Part shown: positions 15,581 to 23,541 of the stretch, in pieces | How the letters are laid out: each line of letters starts with the position of its first letter | Position numbering within the stretch: position 1 is the stretch's first letter | From: Oscillospiraceae bacterium | GTDB lineage: Bacteria > Bacillota > Clostridia > Oscillospirales > Oscillospiraceae | DNA length: 64,000 nt | Assembly (NCBI GenBank): GCA_021768185.1 | Contig: JAETNP010000002.1 | Coordinates: 1-64,000 of the forward strand | Direction of reading: 5' to 3' | Translations under genes and position numbers: made by a program | Notes under the pieces: generated by a model | Told to the model about the DNA's origin: nothing | Seen by the model: the letters and a program-made list of their open reading frames with translations, nothing else | Database searches by the model: none

Positions 15581-15787
15581 CTACCGCTCATCCGTGCGGC
15601 CTGCCAGATAGTCCAATGTGACACCGAAATGATCTGCAAGGGCGCAGAAATTCTGATACCCGGGAAGATTTGTTCCTGCCTCGAAACGCTGGTATTGCCG
15701 CCATGTAACACCGATTGCCGCCGCAACTTGGGCTTGTGTCTCATTCTTTTCTGCTCTCAAGCTTCGCATTCTTTCTTGCAAAATCAT
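15581..15787 (-). CDS. Small XRE-family DNA-binding protein
   Basis: Sixty-eight-residue protein that is little more than a Cro/CI-type helix-turn-helix (MRSLRAEKNETQAQVAAAIGVTWRQYQRFEAGTNLPGYQNFCALADHFGVTLDYLAGR). The ATG at 15787 has AAGGTG six bases before it; an in-frame GTG upstream overlaps that site. Two nearly identical dyads (15804-15819 and 15833-15848) lie between it and the divergent 81-residue gene, so it very likely represses its own promoter and that of its neighbour. Confidence 0.85.
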   Translation of the reverse strand: MILQERMRSLRAEKNETQAQVAAAIGVTWRQYQRFEAGTNLPGYQNFCALADHFGVTLDYLAGRTDER

Positions 15788-15798
15788 AATTATCACCT

Positions 15799-15827
15799 TG
15801 ACATGACGTATCCGTCATGGTATCATA
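15799..15827 (+). promoter_or_regulatory. Promoter of the 81-residue gene, overlapping an operator
   Basis: TTGACA (15799-15804), 17-base spacer, TATCAT (15822-15827). The first XRE dyad fills the spacer, so repressor binding would exclude RNA polymerase. Confidence 0.65.
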
Positions 15828-15848
15828 GGATATGACATACCCGTCATA
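15804..15848. promoter_or_regulatory. Tandem operator dyads between the XRE gene and its neighbour
   Basis: Two 16-base sites, ATGACGTATCCGTCAT (15804-15819) and ATGACATACCCGTCAT (15833-15848). They share ATGAC..TA.CCGTCAT, and their centres are 29 bases apart. The position between divergent genes fits a small XRE repressor controlling both. Confidence 0.75.
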
Positions 15849-15868
15849 TAAAGAAAGGAGATTCCATA

Positions 15869-16114
15869 ATGACCGATTTCATGCGCTGGCTATACGCCAG
15901 CTACATACGCCCGCAAATCGAAAATCAGCCGCGGACCGGCTATGAACTGCCTTTCAGCCTCATGACAGACCTCCTTGAGCCTGACCAGCAGCAGGAATGC
16001 GGCCGTCTGCTGGAGTTCTATGCCGCAGAAGCCTTCCTGCTGGGCCTCCGCACCGGCGCGGGGCTCTGTCAGTCCTCCCAGGGCTCCTTGGGCTCGGTCC
16101 AGCCCTCGATATAG
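15869..16114 (+). CDS. Small conserved-looking hypothetical protein, partner of the XRE gene
   Basis: Eighty-one residues, starting at an ATG after AAAGGAG and controlled by the operator region it shares with the XRE repressor. The first 65 residues are well-formed (MRWLYASYIRPQI, YELPFSLM, RLLEFYAAEAFLLGLRTG), with predicted helices and no membrane segment. I recall no named family with certainty. The last 15 codons overlap the 3' end of hflX on the other strand (46 bases), so the natural C-terminus may have been lost when this unit inserted or recombined here. It could be a phage or integrative-element remnant, or a small accessory protein of the repressor. Confidence 0.6.
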   Translation: MTDFMRWLYASYIRPQIENQPRTGYELPFSLMTDLLEPDQQQECGRLLEFYAAEAFLLGLRTGAGLCQSSQGSLGSVQPSI

Positions 16115-17376
16115 GGCTTTACCACGCCGATGGCCTTGGGGTTGCACACGGCCACCACGTCGATGGTCTCGGCGTACTCTACGCCCTCCACCTTCGCCTC
16201 CCGGTACAGCAGGTCCAGCAGACCGCCCTTGTCGTAGGGCAGATGCAGCGTCACCCGGCGGGAGCCCTTGTCCAGAATTTTGTCGATGGCCTGGAGAAGG
16301 CTGTCAACGCCCTCCCCTGTTTTGGCGGAAATGTTGACAGCATCCTCCCCGTGAGGACGGATATCCCCCCAGAACAGGTCCGATTTGTTGTACACCCGCA
16401 GGCAGGGCGTTTTCTCGGCGCCCAGTTCGGCAATGAGGCTGTCCACGATCTGGGCCTGCTCCTGCCAGTGGGGGTTGGATATGTCGATCACATGCAGCAG
16501 CAGGTCGGCGTACTCCAGTTCCTCCAGAGTGGCCTTGAAGGCGTCCACCAGCTGGTGGGGCAGCTTGCGGATGAACCCCACCGTGTCGCTGATGACCACG
16601 TCCAGCGTATCGCTGACCGTCAGCAGGCGGCTGGTGGTGTCCAGCGTATCAAAGAGGCGGTCGTTGGCGGGGATGCCCGCGCCGGTGAGGGCGTTGAGAA
16701 GGGTGGATTTCCCGGCGTTGGTGTAGCCCACGATGGCCACTACGGGGATCTCGTTCTTCATCCGCCGCTGGCGCTGGGTGCCCCGGATGCGGCGGACCTC
16801 CTCCAGCTCCTCTTTCAGCTTGTCGATCTTCCGGTGGATGTGCCGGCGGTCGGTCTCCAGCTGGGTCTCGCCGGGGCCCTTGGAGCCGATGGGGCCCTTG
16901 CCGCTGGTGCCCGCCTGACGCTCCAGGTGGGTCCACATGCCCGTCAGACGGGGCAGCAGGTACTGGTACTGGGCCAGCTCCACCTGGAGGCGGCCCTCCC
17001 GGGTCCGGGCACGCTGGGCGAAGATGTCCAGGATCAGGGCGCTGCGGTCCAGGACCTGGACCCCTAATTCCTCCGTCAGGACCCGCATCTGGGAGGGGCT
17101 GAGGTCATTGTCAAAGATGACCGTGGTGGCCTCCTCCGTTTTGATGAGTTCCTTGATCTCCGCCACCTTGCCCTCGCCGATGAAGGTCCGGGGGTCCGGA
17201 GAGGCGCGGTTTTGCAGCACCGTGGCAGCGGCTTCGCCGCCGGCGGTCTCCACCAGGGCCTCCAGCTCCTCCATGGATTCGTCGTCGGCGTTGTCTCTGG
17301 CCTCCAGCCGGGGGCTGGAGAGGCCGGCAAGAATGGCAATGTCTCTGGGTTTGGTCAGTTCTGTTTGTTCTTTCAT
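16069..17376 (-). CDS. hflX: GTPase HflX
   Basis: Ribosome-associated GTPase that splits stalled or stressed 70S ribosomes. It has the HflX N-terminal domain (TFIGEGKVAEIKELI, FDNDLSPSQMRVL), the glycine-rich linker (GKGPIGSKGPGETQLETDRRHI) and the G domain: G1 GYTNAGKST, G2/G3 TSR..DTVGFIRKLPHQLVDAFKATLEE and G4 NKSD. The length of 435 residues is normal. AAAAGGA precedes the ATG. It starts 19 bases after the dCTP deaminase gene and probably shares its promoter. Its 3' end overlaps the 81-residue gene on the other strand. Confidence 0.96.
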   Translation of the reverse strand: MKEQTELTKPRDIAILAGLSSPRLEARDNADDESMEELEALVETAGGEAAATVLQNRASPDPRTFIGEGKVAEIKELIKTEEATTVIFDNDLSPSQMRVLTEELGVQVLDRSALILDIFAQRARTREGRLQVELAQYQYLLPRLTGMWTHLERQAGTSGKGPIGSKGPGETQLETDRRHIHRKIDKLKEELEEVRRIRGTQRQRRMKNEIPVVAIVGYTNAGKSTLLNALTGAGIPANDRLFDTLDTTSRLLTVSDTLDVVISDTVGFIRKLPHQLVDAFKATLEELEYADLLLHVIDISNPHWQEQAQIVDSLIAELGAEKTPCLRVYNKSDLFWGDIRPHGEDAVNISAKTGEGVDSLLQAIDKILDKGSRRVTLHLPYDKGGLLDLLYREAKVEGVEYAETIDVVAVCNPKAIGVVKPYIEGWTEPKEPWED

Positions 17377-17395
17377 AGAGTTCCTTTTTACTGTT

Positions 17396-17929
17396 TTATT
17401 TTTCGTGGTCCAGGTAGACCCTGGACCCGGTAGCGCCCTTCTGGCCCTGATACTTTCCCCGGTAGGGATGCAGGGCCGGAGTATCCATCTGCGCGAAAAC
17501 CAGCTGGCCTACCCGACGCCCGGTCTGGAGCTTGATAGCGCAGCGGTTGGCGTTGAAGAGTTCCAGGGTGATCTCCCCCTCAAAGCCGGGGTCCACCCAG
17601 CCTGCGTTCTGGATGAACAGGCCCATCCGGCCCAGGGAGCTGCGGCCTTCTACGAAGGCGGTTAAGTCGTCCGGAAGGACGAAGTACTCCATGGTGGTGG
17701 CAAGGATGAATTGACCCGGGAGGAGGACGTAGGTATCGCTTTGAATGGTCTTATAGGTGATCTCCTGGTCCATGGTGATGACGCCGGAGGGGGAATCCTC
17801 GATCATAGAGAAGGTATTGCCCAGGCGGATATCCACGCTGGCGGGCTGGATCTGTTCCTTTTCTAACGGGGTGATCGACAGGGATTTGTTTTCCAGGCGG
17901 GCCAGGATGGCCTGGTCGGAGAGAATCAT
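17396..17929 (-). CDS. dcd: dCTP deaminase (possibly bifunctional dCTP deaminase/dUTPase)
   Basis: Converts dCTP to dUTP (and, in the bifunctional subgroup, directly to dUMP) for thymidylate synthesis. The trimeric dUTPase-fold signature is clear: [25 protein letters not shown] and [17 protein letters not shown] with the catalytic glutamate. The sequence [13 protein letters not shown] could fit either subgroup. I use the ATG at 17929 (MILSDQAI), which follows AGAAGGAC, giving 177 residues; a longer reading would start inside the promoter. A consensus-like promoter lies immediately upstream and hflX follows after 19 bases. Confidence 0.93.
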   Translation of the reverse strand: MILSDQAILARLENKSLSITPLEKEQIQPASVDIRLGNTFSMIEDSPSGVITMDQEITYKTIQSDTYVLLPGQFILATTMEYFVLPDDLTAFVEGRSSLGRMGLFIQNAGWVDPGFEGEITLELFNANRCAIKLQTGRRVGQLVFAQMDTPALHPYRGKYQGQKGATGSRVYLDHEK

Positions 17930-17950
17930 GGTTTTGTCCTTCTTTCCTAT

Positions 17951-17979
17951 AGTATAACCCATATGGGGGCGGTTTGCAA
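17951..17979 (-). promoter_or_regulatory. Sigma-A promoter of dcd-hflX
   Basis: Minus-strand TTGCAA (17979-17974), 17-base spacer, TATACT (17956-17951), placed just before the dcd ribosome site. Confidence 0.75.
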
Positions 17980-17990
17980 TGGGGAGCGGA

Positions 17991-18554
17991 TCAATCTGTC
18001 CGCCCCTTGAGCGCCTTCCACTCGTCTTCCAACAGCGCCATCAGGATGTCGTCGGCATACCGGTCTCCGTCCAGAACGGCGTCCCGGAGGACGCCTTCCC
18101 GCTTAAAACCCGCCTTCAGATAGGCCCTCTCCGCTCGGGGATTGAAGGAAAATACGTCCAGCTCCAGGCGGTGCAGCTTCAGGTCCTCAAAGGCAAAGTC
18201 CCGGGTGACCTCCGTGATCCAGGTCCCGATCCCCTTCCCCCGCTCCGTCTCCTGGAAGATCCCAATGCGGAAATTGCCGCAGCGCAGCTTCCAGTCAATT
18301 TCATTGATGACACTCTCCCCGATGATCCGTCCATCGGGAGAGATCAGCAGGAAGAAATACCGGTCCTCCGCATGAACGGCCTCCCGGAAAAACGAGACGA
18401 CCTCCTCCTGTGTAAATGACGCCTTGCAGCCTGTAAGCCGCGCCGCCTCCGGGTCCAGAGGATTATAATTCTGTTCAAAATAGCTCTCCGCGTCCCCTTC
18501 ACAGGCCGAACGCAGGAGATAACCGCCTTTTTCCCACTTTTTATCAGTCTTCAT
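17991..18554 (-). CDS. GNAT-family N-acetyltransferase
   Basis: Acetyl-CoA dependent acetyltransferase of the RimJ/RimL or diamine-acetyltransferase (SpeG-like) type. Visible: [35 protein letters not shown] (the QxxRGKGIG acetyl-CoA loop) and [17 protein letters not shown]. The substrate is not evident. The start is the ATG at 18554 behind AGAGGAG, giving 187 residues. It lies just after the rpmE terminator, so it depends on readthrough or on a promoter I could not see. Confidence 0.87.
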   Translation of the reverse strand: MKTDKKWEKGGYLLRSACEGDAESYFEQNYNPLDPEAARLTGCKASFTQEEVVSFFREAVHAEDRYFFLLISPDGRIIGESVINEIDWKLRCGNFRIGIFQETERGKGIGTWITEVTRDFAFEDLKLHRLELDVFSFNPRAERAYLKAGFKREGVLRDAVLDGDRYADDILMALLEDEWKALKGRTD

Positions 18555-18592
18555 CTTATACGCTCCTCTCTTTGGGGCAATACATAAAGAAA

Positions 18593-18619
18593 CACCGCGC
18601 CGCAGACTGCGGCACGGTG
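18593..18619 (-). terminator. Terminator of rpmE
   Basis: Twelve-base stem (18593-18604 with 18608-18619, with one mismatch) and a 3-base loop, followed on the minus strand by TTTCTTT, 14 bases past the stop. Confidence 0.75.
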
Positions 18620-18633
18620 CTCTTGTAATGCAA

Positions 18634-18834
18634 TTACTTAAGGCCAAACTTCTTGTTGAACTTGGCGACACGTCCGCCGGTATCAACCAGCTTCTGCTTG
18701 CCCGTGAAGAAGGGGTGACACTTAGAGCAGACTTCCACGCGAATGTCCTTCTTCGTGGAACCTGTCTCAATTACATTACCGCAGGCGCATTTAATCGTAG
18801 TCTGCTGATAATTGGGATGGATACCTTCCTTCAT
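18634..18834 (-). CDS. rpmE: 50S ribosomal protein L31
   Basis: Ribosomal large-subunit protein, 66 residues, starting MKEGIHPNY and ending KFNKKFGLK. It is the zinc-binding (C+) form: cysteines at 16, 18, 36 and 39 ([15 protein letters not shown]). In bacteria with a second zinc-free copy, this form is swapped out under zinc limitation; no second copy is seen here. It has its own strong promoter and terminator and so is a single-gene unit. AGAGGTG precedes the ATG. Confidence 0.97.
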   Translation of the reverse strand: MKEGIHPNYQQTTIKCACGNVIETGSTKKDIRVEVCSKCHPFFTGKQKLVDTGGRVAKFNKKFGLK

Positions 18835-18899
18835 TGCTCTTGTTCACCTCTTTCCTCTTCAATTGGCATAATACGGCTTTCACCGCAAAACCATTGGTT

Positions 18900-18928
18900 A
18901 GTATACCACGCAATATTCCAAATTGCAA
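18900..18928 (-). promoter_or_regulatory. Sigma-A promoter of rpmE
   Basis: Minus-strand TTGCAA (18928-18923), 17-base spacer, TATACT (18905-18900). Confidence 0.75.
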
Positions 18929-18975
18929 GGACTTTTTTTGAAAAACAGAATTTTTTCCCAAATCTGCCGGATAAC

Positions 18976-19008
18976 AGCAAAAAGACGGGCAGCCGGTACT
19001 GCCCGTCT
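18976..19008 (-). terminator. Terminator of the rpsA operon
   Basis: Ten-base perfect stem AGACGGGCAG (18983-18992) with CTGCCCGTCT (18999-19008), followed on the minus strand by a T tract, 13 bases after the ispH-rpsA stop. It closes the long leftward operon. Confidence 0.85.
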
Positions 19009-19021
19009 TCTTATGGGAATA

Positions 19022-20980
19022 TTACTCCTCCACAGGCTCCTCTTCCTCAGCGGGAGCGGGCGTGGGGGCCAGCAGAGCGCGGATGGACAGGGAGATCTTC
19101 TGCTTCTCCTCATCTACTGCGGTGATCTTGGCCTCAACGGTCTGGCCCTCGGACAGAACGTCGCCGGGCTTCTCAATGCGGTGATCCGCGATCTGGGAGA
19201 TGTGGATCAGGCCGTCCACGCCGGGGACTACCTCGGCAAAGGCGCCGAAGGTCATCAGCTTCACAATGCGGACGTTGGCCACGTCGCCCACCTTGTAGGT
19301 GTCCATGAACACCTGCCAGGGGTTGGTGCTGCGGTCCTTCACGCCCAGAGAGATCTTCTTCTTCTCGGGGTCGAAGGAAATGACATACACCTCCAGGGTG
19401 TCGCCGATGGCGACAATCTCACTGGGGTGCTTGATGCGGCTCCAGCTCAGGTCGGTAATATGTACCATACCGTCCACGCCGCCGATGTCCACGAACACGC
19501 CGTAGCTGGTCATGCTCTTCACGGTGCCGGTGTAGCGCTTGCCCACCTCGATGTTGGCCCACACCTCGGCGGCGGCGGCGGCACGGGCCTCCTGCTGCAC
19601 GGCCTTGATGGAACCCACCACCCGGCGGCGGGCGCGGTTGACCTCGGTGATGCGCAGCTGGACCTTCTGCTTGAGCAGCTCGGTCATGGCCGCGTCACGG
19701 GGCAGTCCGGACTGGGAAGCGGGGACAAACACCCGCACGCCCTTGACAAACACTACGACGCCGCCCTTGTTCTCCTCGGTGACAAAGCCCTCCATGACCT
19801 CGCGGCTCTCGCAGGCCGCCTCGATCACGTCCCAGGCCTTGTTGGCGTCTACCTTCTTCTTGGACAGGGTTGCGTAACCTTCCACGTCGTTGACGCGGAT
19901 GACGAACAGCTCCATCTCGTCGCCGATCTTCACCACGTCCTCGGGCTTCACCGAGGGATCATCCGACAGCTGGTCTACAGGAATGTAGCCGGCTTGCTTA
20001 CAACCCAGATCCACATGGACTTCCGTGGGGGTAATGGCGATGACTACGCCGGTTACCTTATCTCCTGTATTTAATGTATTGGTATACTGCTCTACCAATT
20101 CTTCAAAATTTTCCATGCCCTCGCTCTGGATTTTTTCTTCGCTCATCGTCTTTTTGACCTCCTTTATGATGCTCGCAGGCGTGGAGGCCCCCGCGGTCAA
20201 ACCAACCTGAGCACAGCCGGACAGTTGATCAAGGGGCAGCTCGTCCGCGTTTTCGATCTGAAACACGCGGGAACAGTACCGTCCGCAGATTTCCGTCAGG
20301 TGCGTTGTATTGGCGCTTTTGGGATCACCAACCACCACCATAGCGTCCACCCGGGCGGCGATCTGGGCCGCTTCCGACTGGCGCGTATGCGTAGCATCAC
20401 ATATTGTATCAAAGATTTTTAGATTTGTACACTCTTTTTTTAGAATTTTCAAAGAAGTTTCCCAAACTTCTCGCCGCAGAGTGGTCTGAGAGACCACTGT
20501 CAAGCCCGCAAAGCGGTCTGCGCCAGCGGTTTCAGCCCATCTGGCAGCCTCTTCCGGTCCTGAAAATACCAGCAGGCGGCTGCACCAGCCGCCGATTCCA
20601 CGGACCTCCGGGTGGTTGGGGTCGCCGATCATCACCGGCTGACGGCCCTCCCCCTCCGCCTGCTCCACCAGGCGCTGCACGTGGGCCACCTTGGGACAGG
20701 TGGCGTCTACCACACGGGCCCCCCGCGCCTCCAGCGCACGGTAGGTCTCCTTCCCTACGCCGTGGGCCCGCAGCAGGACGCTGTCCCCCGCCCGTGCCTG
20801 GTCCGGGGAGGACAGCTCCTGCATTCCCCGCTCCGCCAGAGCGGCGGTGACGTGGCGGTTGTGGATGACGCTGCCCAGCATCCGGGGGCTGGGGTCCGTG
20901 TCCGCCAGCTCCCGGGCCATCCTGACCGCCCGGGCTACGCCGAAGCAGAACCCGGCGCTTTTGGCCTGGATCACTTCCAT
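19022..20980 (-). CDS. ispH: Fusion of IspH (HMBPP reductase) and ribosomal protein S1
   Basis: One 652-residue chain with two parts. Residues 1-279 are 4-hydroxy-3-methylbut-2-enyl diphosphate reductase, the last MEP-pathway enzyme; the Fe-S cysteines C12, C95 and C194 and the active-site residues H41, H73, H123, E125 and T166 are all present, at nearly E. coli numbering. Residues from about 280 are an S1 protein with four S1 RNA-binding repeats (about 307-375, 391-459, 477-546, 562-632) and an acidic tail. The fusion is known from Clostridia. There is no stop between the parts, and the S1 part could also begin internally at M279 (MSEEKIQSEG), which would yield free S1. It overlaps plsC by 10 bases and is last in a long operon. 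Confidence 0.95.
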   Translation of the reverse strand: MEVIQAKSAGFCFGVARAVRMARELADTDPSPRMLGSVIHNRHVTAALAERGMQELSSPDQARAGDSVLLRAHGVGKETYRALEARGARVVDATCPKVAHVQRLVEQAEGEGRQPVMIGDPNHPEVRGIGGWCSRLLVFSGPEEAARWAETAGADRFAGLTVVSQTTLRREVWETSLKILKKECTNLKIFDTICDATHTRQSEAAQIAARVDAMVVVGDPKSANTTHLTEICGRYCSRVFQIENADELPLDQLSGCAQVGLTAGASTPASIIKEVKKTMSEEKIQSEGMENFEELVEQYTNTLNTGDKVTGVVIAITPTEVHVDLGCKQAGYIPVDQLSDDPSVKPEDVVKIGDEMELFVIRVNDVEGYATLSKKKVDANKAWDVIEAACESREVMEGFVTEENKGGVVVFVKGVRVFVPASQSGLPRDAAMTELLKQKVQLRITEVNRARRRVVGSIKAVQQEARAAAAAEVWANIEVGKRYTGTVKSMTSYGVFVDIGGVDGMVHITDLSWSRIKHPSEIVAIGDTLEVYVISFDPEKKKISLGVKDRSTNPWQVFMDTYKVGDVANVRIVKLMTFGAFAEVVPGVDGLIHISQIADHRIEKPGDVLSEGQTVEAKITAVDEEKQKISLSIRALLAPTPAPAEEEEPVEE

Positions 20981-21570
20981 GCGTCCACCCCGCTCAAAGC
21001 GTAGATCCGGTCCAGTATTTCCTTGGCAATGGCCCGGTTCTCGTCGGGTGTGGGCTTCCGTCCGGCGATGACGGGCATGTAGGGCTTGCCGAAGACGATG
21101 GTGGTCTTCCGGAGGAATTTATGCTTTCCGCCGCAGTAGATGGGCACCATGGGGACGCCGGTACGGGTGGCCATCATGGTCACGCCGCCTTTGGCCTCCA
21201 CCTCCCCCCGCTCCTCCACCCGGGTGCCCTCCGGGAAGACCAGCAGGCGGTTCCCGCCGCTGAGGACCTTCATGGCGGTCTTCATGGCGGTCAGATCGTT
21301 CCCGCCCCGCTTCACCGGGAAGATGCCCAGCTTCCGCAGAAAGAATCCCAGCAGAGGAATTCGGAACAGCTGGTCCTTGGCCATGACGGTCAATCGGGCG
21401 TCCTTTGGCAGGCTCAGCGCGATCAGAATGGGGTCCCAGCCGCTGATATGGTTGGCGCACAGCAGCGCCCCGCCCTCCGGGAGGTCCTCCAGCCCCACCG
21501 TCCGGCAGGGAAACAGCAGATGAATGATCGGGGCCGCGATGGCGTAGATGATACGGTAGAACTTGGTCAT
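20971..21570 (-). CDS. plsC: 1-acyl-sn-glycerol-3-phosphate acyltransferase
   Basis: Membrane-associated enzyme that adds the second acyl chain to lysophosphatidic acid to make phosphatidic acid, the substrate of cdsA elsewhere in the window. The acyltransferase motifs are present: CANHISGWDP with the H41-x4-D46 catalytic pair, GIFPVKRGG, and FPEGTR near residue 113. The length of 199 residues is typical of the short Firmicutes form, with a hydrophobic N-terminus. It overlaps cmk by 4 bases (ATGA) and ispH-rpsA by 10 bases, an order (cmk-plsC-ispH-rpsA) common in Clostridia. Confidence 0.94.
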   Translation of the reverse strand: MTKFYRIIYAIAAPIIHLLFPCRTVGLEDLPEGGALLCANHISGWDPILIALSLPKDARLTVMAKDQLFRIPLLGFFLRKLGIFPVKRGGNDLTAMKTAMKVLSGGNRLLVFPEGTRVEERGEVEAKGGVTMMATRTGVPMVPIYCGGKHKFLRKTTIVFGKPYMPVIAGRKPTPDENRAIAKEILDRIYALSGVDAWK

Positions 21571-22262
21571 AGTCCGGTACGCTCCCTGATGATTTCTATC
21601 ATACGCTCCAGGCTCTGGGAAAAGTCCAGTTCGGATGTGTCCAGCAGGACGGAGTCCTCCGCCGGACGCAGGGGAGCCTCGGTCCGGCCGGCGTCCTTCT
21701 CATCCCGTTCCCGGGTCTCCCGCAGCAGCTGCTCCCAGTCACGGGGGGTTCCACGCTCCTGGAGCTCCAGCCAGCGGCGGCGGGCCCGGACTTCGCTGGC
21801 GGCGGTCAGAAAGATCTTCACATCGGCCCCGGGCAGCACCACCGTGCCGATATCCCGGCCATCCATGATGACGCTGTGCTTTTGGGCCAGCTCCCGCTGC
21901 ATCTCCAGCAGGAACGCCCGCACCGCCGGATGGGCCGACACGGTGGAGGCCGCCATGGACACCTCCTGGGTGCGGATGAGGTCCGTCACGTCCTCCCCAT
22001 TGAGGTACATCCGCTGCATTCCCCCGCCGTCGTAGGCCAGGGAAATGCCGATCTCCGGCAAGAGGGCGGCCACGGCGGCAGCGTCTCCCGGCGCCGCGCC
22101 CCGGCGGAGGATATGGAGCGCCGTTGTGCGGTAGATGGCCCCGGTATCCACGTAGAGGAGGGACAGCTCCTTCGCCGCCGCCCGGGAGAGAGTGCTCTTG
22201 CCGGACCCGCTGGGGCCATCAACGGCAACGGAAATTCTTCTTTCAGTTCTCTTGTTATTCAT
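21567..22262 (-). CDS. cmk: (d)CMP kinase
   Basis: Phosphorylates CMP and dCMP to the diphosphates. The P-loop GPSGSGKST is at 16-24; YVDTGAIYRT and MDGRDIGTVVLP are the conserved CMP-binding segments and RARRRWLEL is typical of the C-terminal lid. The start is the ATG at 22262 behind AGAAAGGA, giving 231 residues; it overlaps the end of the upstream flavoprotein gene by 8 bases. Downstream it overlaps plsC by 4. The overlaps imply coupled translation through this part of the operon. Confidence 0.96.
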   Translation of the reverse strand: MNNKRTERRISVAVDGPSGSGKSTLSRAAAKELSLLYVDTGAIYRTTALHILRRGAAPGDAAAVAALLPEIGISLAYDGGGMQRMYLNGEDVTDLIRTQEVSMAASTVSAHPAVRAFLLEMQRELAQKHSVIMDGRDIGTVVLPGADVKIFLTAASEVRARRRWLELQERGTPRDWEQLLRETRERDEKDAGRTEAPLRPAEDSVLLDTSELDFSQSLERMIEIIRERTGL

Positions 22263-23541
22263 GGCCGTTCCTTTCTTCTGATGCGCCGTCAGGCAGGCCG
22301 TCTGCCCTCTCAAGACGAGCGGCGGCAGACTGTCCGGCCAAGCGGCCGGTACACCAGGCAATCTGCAGATTAAAGCCCCCTGTATAGGCGTCCACATCCA
22401 GTACCTCTCCCGCGAAAAACAGGCCGGGGAGCAGCTTGGACTCCATTGTCGAGGGATTGACCTCCTTCACGGCGACGCCGCCGGAGGTAACAATGGCCTC
22501 CGCCACAGGCCGGGGACCGGTGATCTCCAGCGGAAGGGCCTTCATAAGGTTCAGCACCCGGCGGCGCTGCTCCCGGGTCAGGTCGTGGACCTTCTCACGG
22601 GGATCGATCCCGGTCAGCTCCACAAAGGGACCAATCAGCTTTTTGGGCAGCAGCTCATCCAGAGCGTTGATGAAATCACTGTTGGGGTGTTTTCCAAAGT
22701 CGGAGACCAGCCGCTTATCCAGCGCCGGCTCGTCCAGGGCCGGTTTCAGGTCGATCTCCAGACGGTAAGTCTTTTTCCCAAAATGCCGCATGTGGGCGGA
22801 AGCGGAAAGGATCATGGGGCCGCTGACGCCGAAATGGGTGAACAGCATTTCTCCGAAGTCCTGATAAATCTTCTTCCCGTTCTCATACACCCGCAGGGCC
22901 GCGTTGCGCAGGCTCAGGCCCTGGGCGGCGGCGCACAGGGTCCCGGCGGCGCACAGGGGCACCAGAGAGCCCCGGGGCTCCACGATCTTATGCCCCGCCT
23001 GCTCCGCCAGACGATAGCCGTCACCCGTGCTGCCCGTCAGCGGATAGCTGACCCCGCCGGAGGCTACGATCACACATGCCGCCTCCCGGTCTCCGCCGTC
23101 AGTCCGGACGCCCCGCAGGACGCCGTCCTGCATCAAAAGCGCCTCCCCGCGGTCCCGGACCACCTGAACGCCCAGCCGCTTCAGCCGCTTCTCCAGCGCT
23201 CCGCTGATATCAAAGGCCCGGTCGGATACCGGGAAAACCCGATTTCCCCGCTCCACCTTCAGCGGCACGCCCAGGCCTTCAAAAAAGGCCATTACCGCGT
23301 CGCTGTCGAACTGGCTGTAAGCGCTGTAAAGGAATCTGCCATTACGGGGAATATTTTGCAGAAAGGTTTCCAGACTGCACTGGTTGGTCAGGTTGCACCG
23401 GCCCTTTCCGGTGATATTCAGCTTTTTGCCCAGCCGCTCATTGGGCTCCAGAAGACACACTGACCCGCCGCTCTCCGCCGCGGCAATGGCGGCCATCATG
23501 CCCGCGGGACCGCCGCCTATTACGATAATATCAGCTCTCAT
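22255..23541 (-). CDS. HI0933/YhiN-family FAD-dependent oxidoreductase
   Basis: Flavoprotein of the HI0933 (BaiN-like) family; the N-terminal dinucleotide-binding motif is IIVIGGGPAGMMAAIAAAE, followed by LGKKLNITGKGRCNLTN, which is diagnostic of the family. Residues of the second FAD segment (VASGGVSYPLTGSTGDGYRLAEQAGHKI) and the C-terminal GVAVKEVNPSTMESKLLPGLFFAGEVLDVDAYTGGFNLQIAW are also complete. Some relatives act on bile acids, but this cannot be assumed. Start at the ATG at 23541 gives 428 residues and overlaps the regulator gene by 11 bases. Confidence 0.92.
   Translation of the reverse strand: MRADIIVIGGGPAGMMAAIAAAESGGSVCLLEPNERLGKKLNITGKGRCNLTNQCSLETFLQNIPRNGRFLYSAYSQFDSDAVMAFFEGLGVPLKVERGNRVFPVSDRAFDISGALEKRLKRLGVQVVRDRGEALLMQDGVLRGVRTDGGDREAACVIVASGGVSYPLTGSTGDGYRLAEQAGHKIVEPRGSLVPLCAAGTLCAAAQGLSLRNAALRVYENGKKIYQDFGEMLFTHFGVSGPMILSASAHMRHFGKKTYRLEIDLKPALDEPALDKRLVSDFGKHPNSDFINALDELLPKKLIGPFVELTGIDPREKVHDLTREQRRRVLNLMKALPLEITGPRPVAEAIVTSGGVAVKEVNPSTMESKLLPGLFFAGEVLDVDAYTGGFNLQIAWCTGRLAGQSAAARLERADGLPDGASEERNGHE

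Noticed and set aside
15568-15744. N-terminal extension of the GNAT acetyltransferase
   Set aside because: It would overlap the XRE gene, lacks homology and ignores the well-placed AAGGGAGG-GTG start at 15567.
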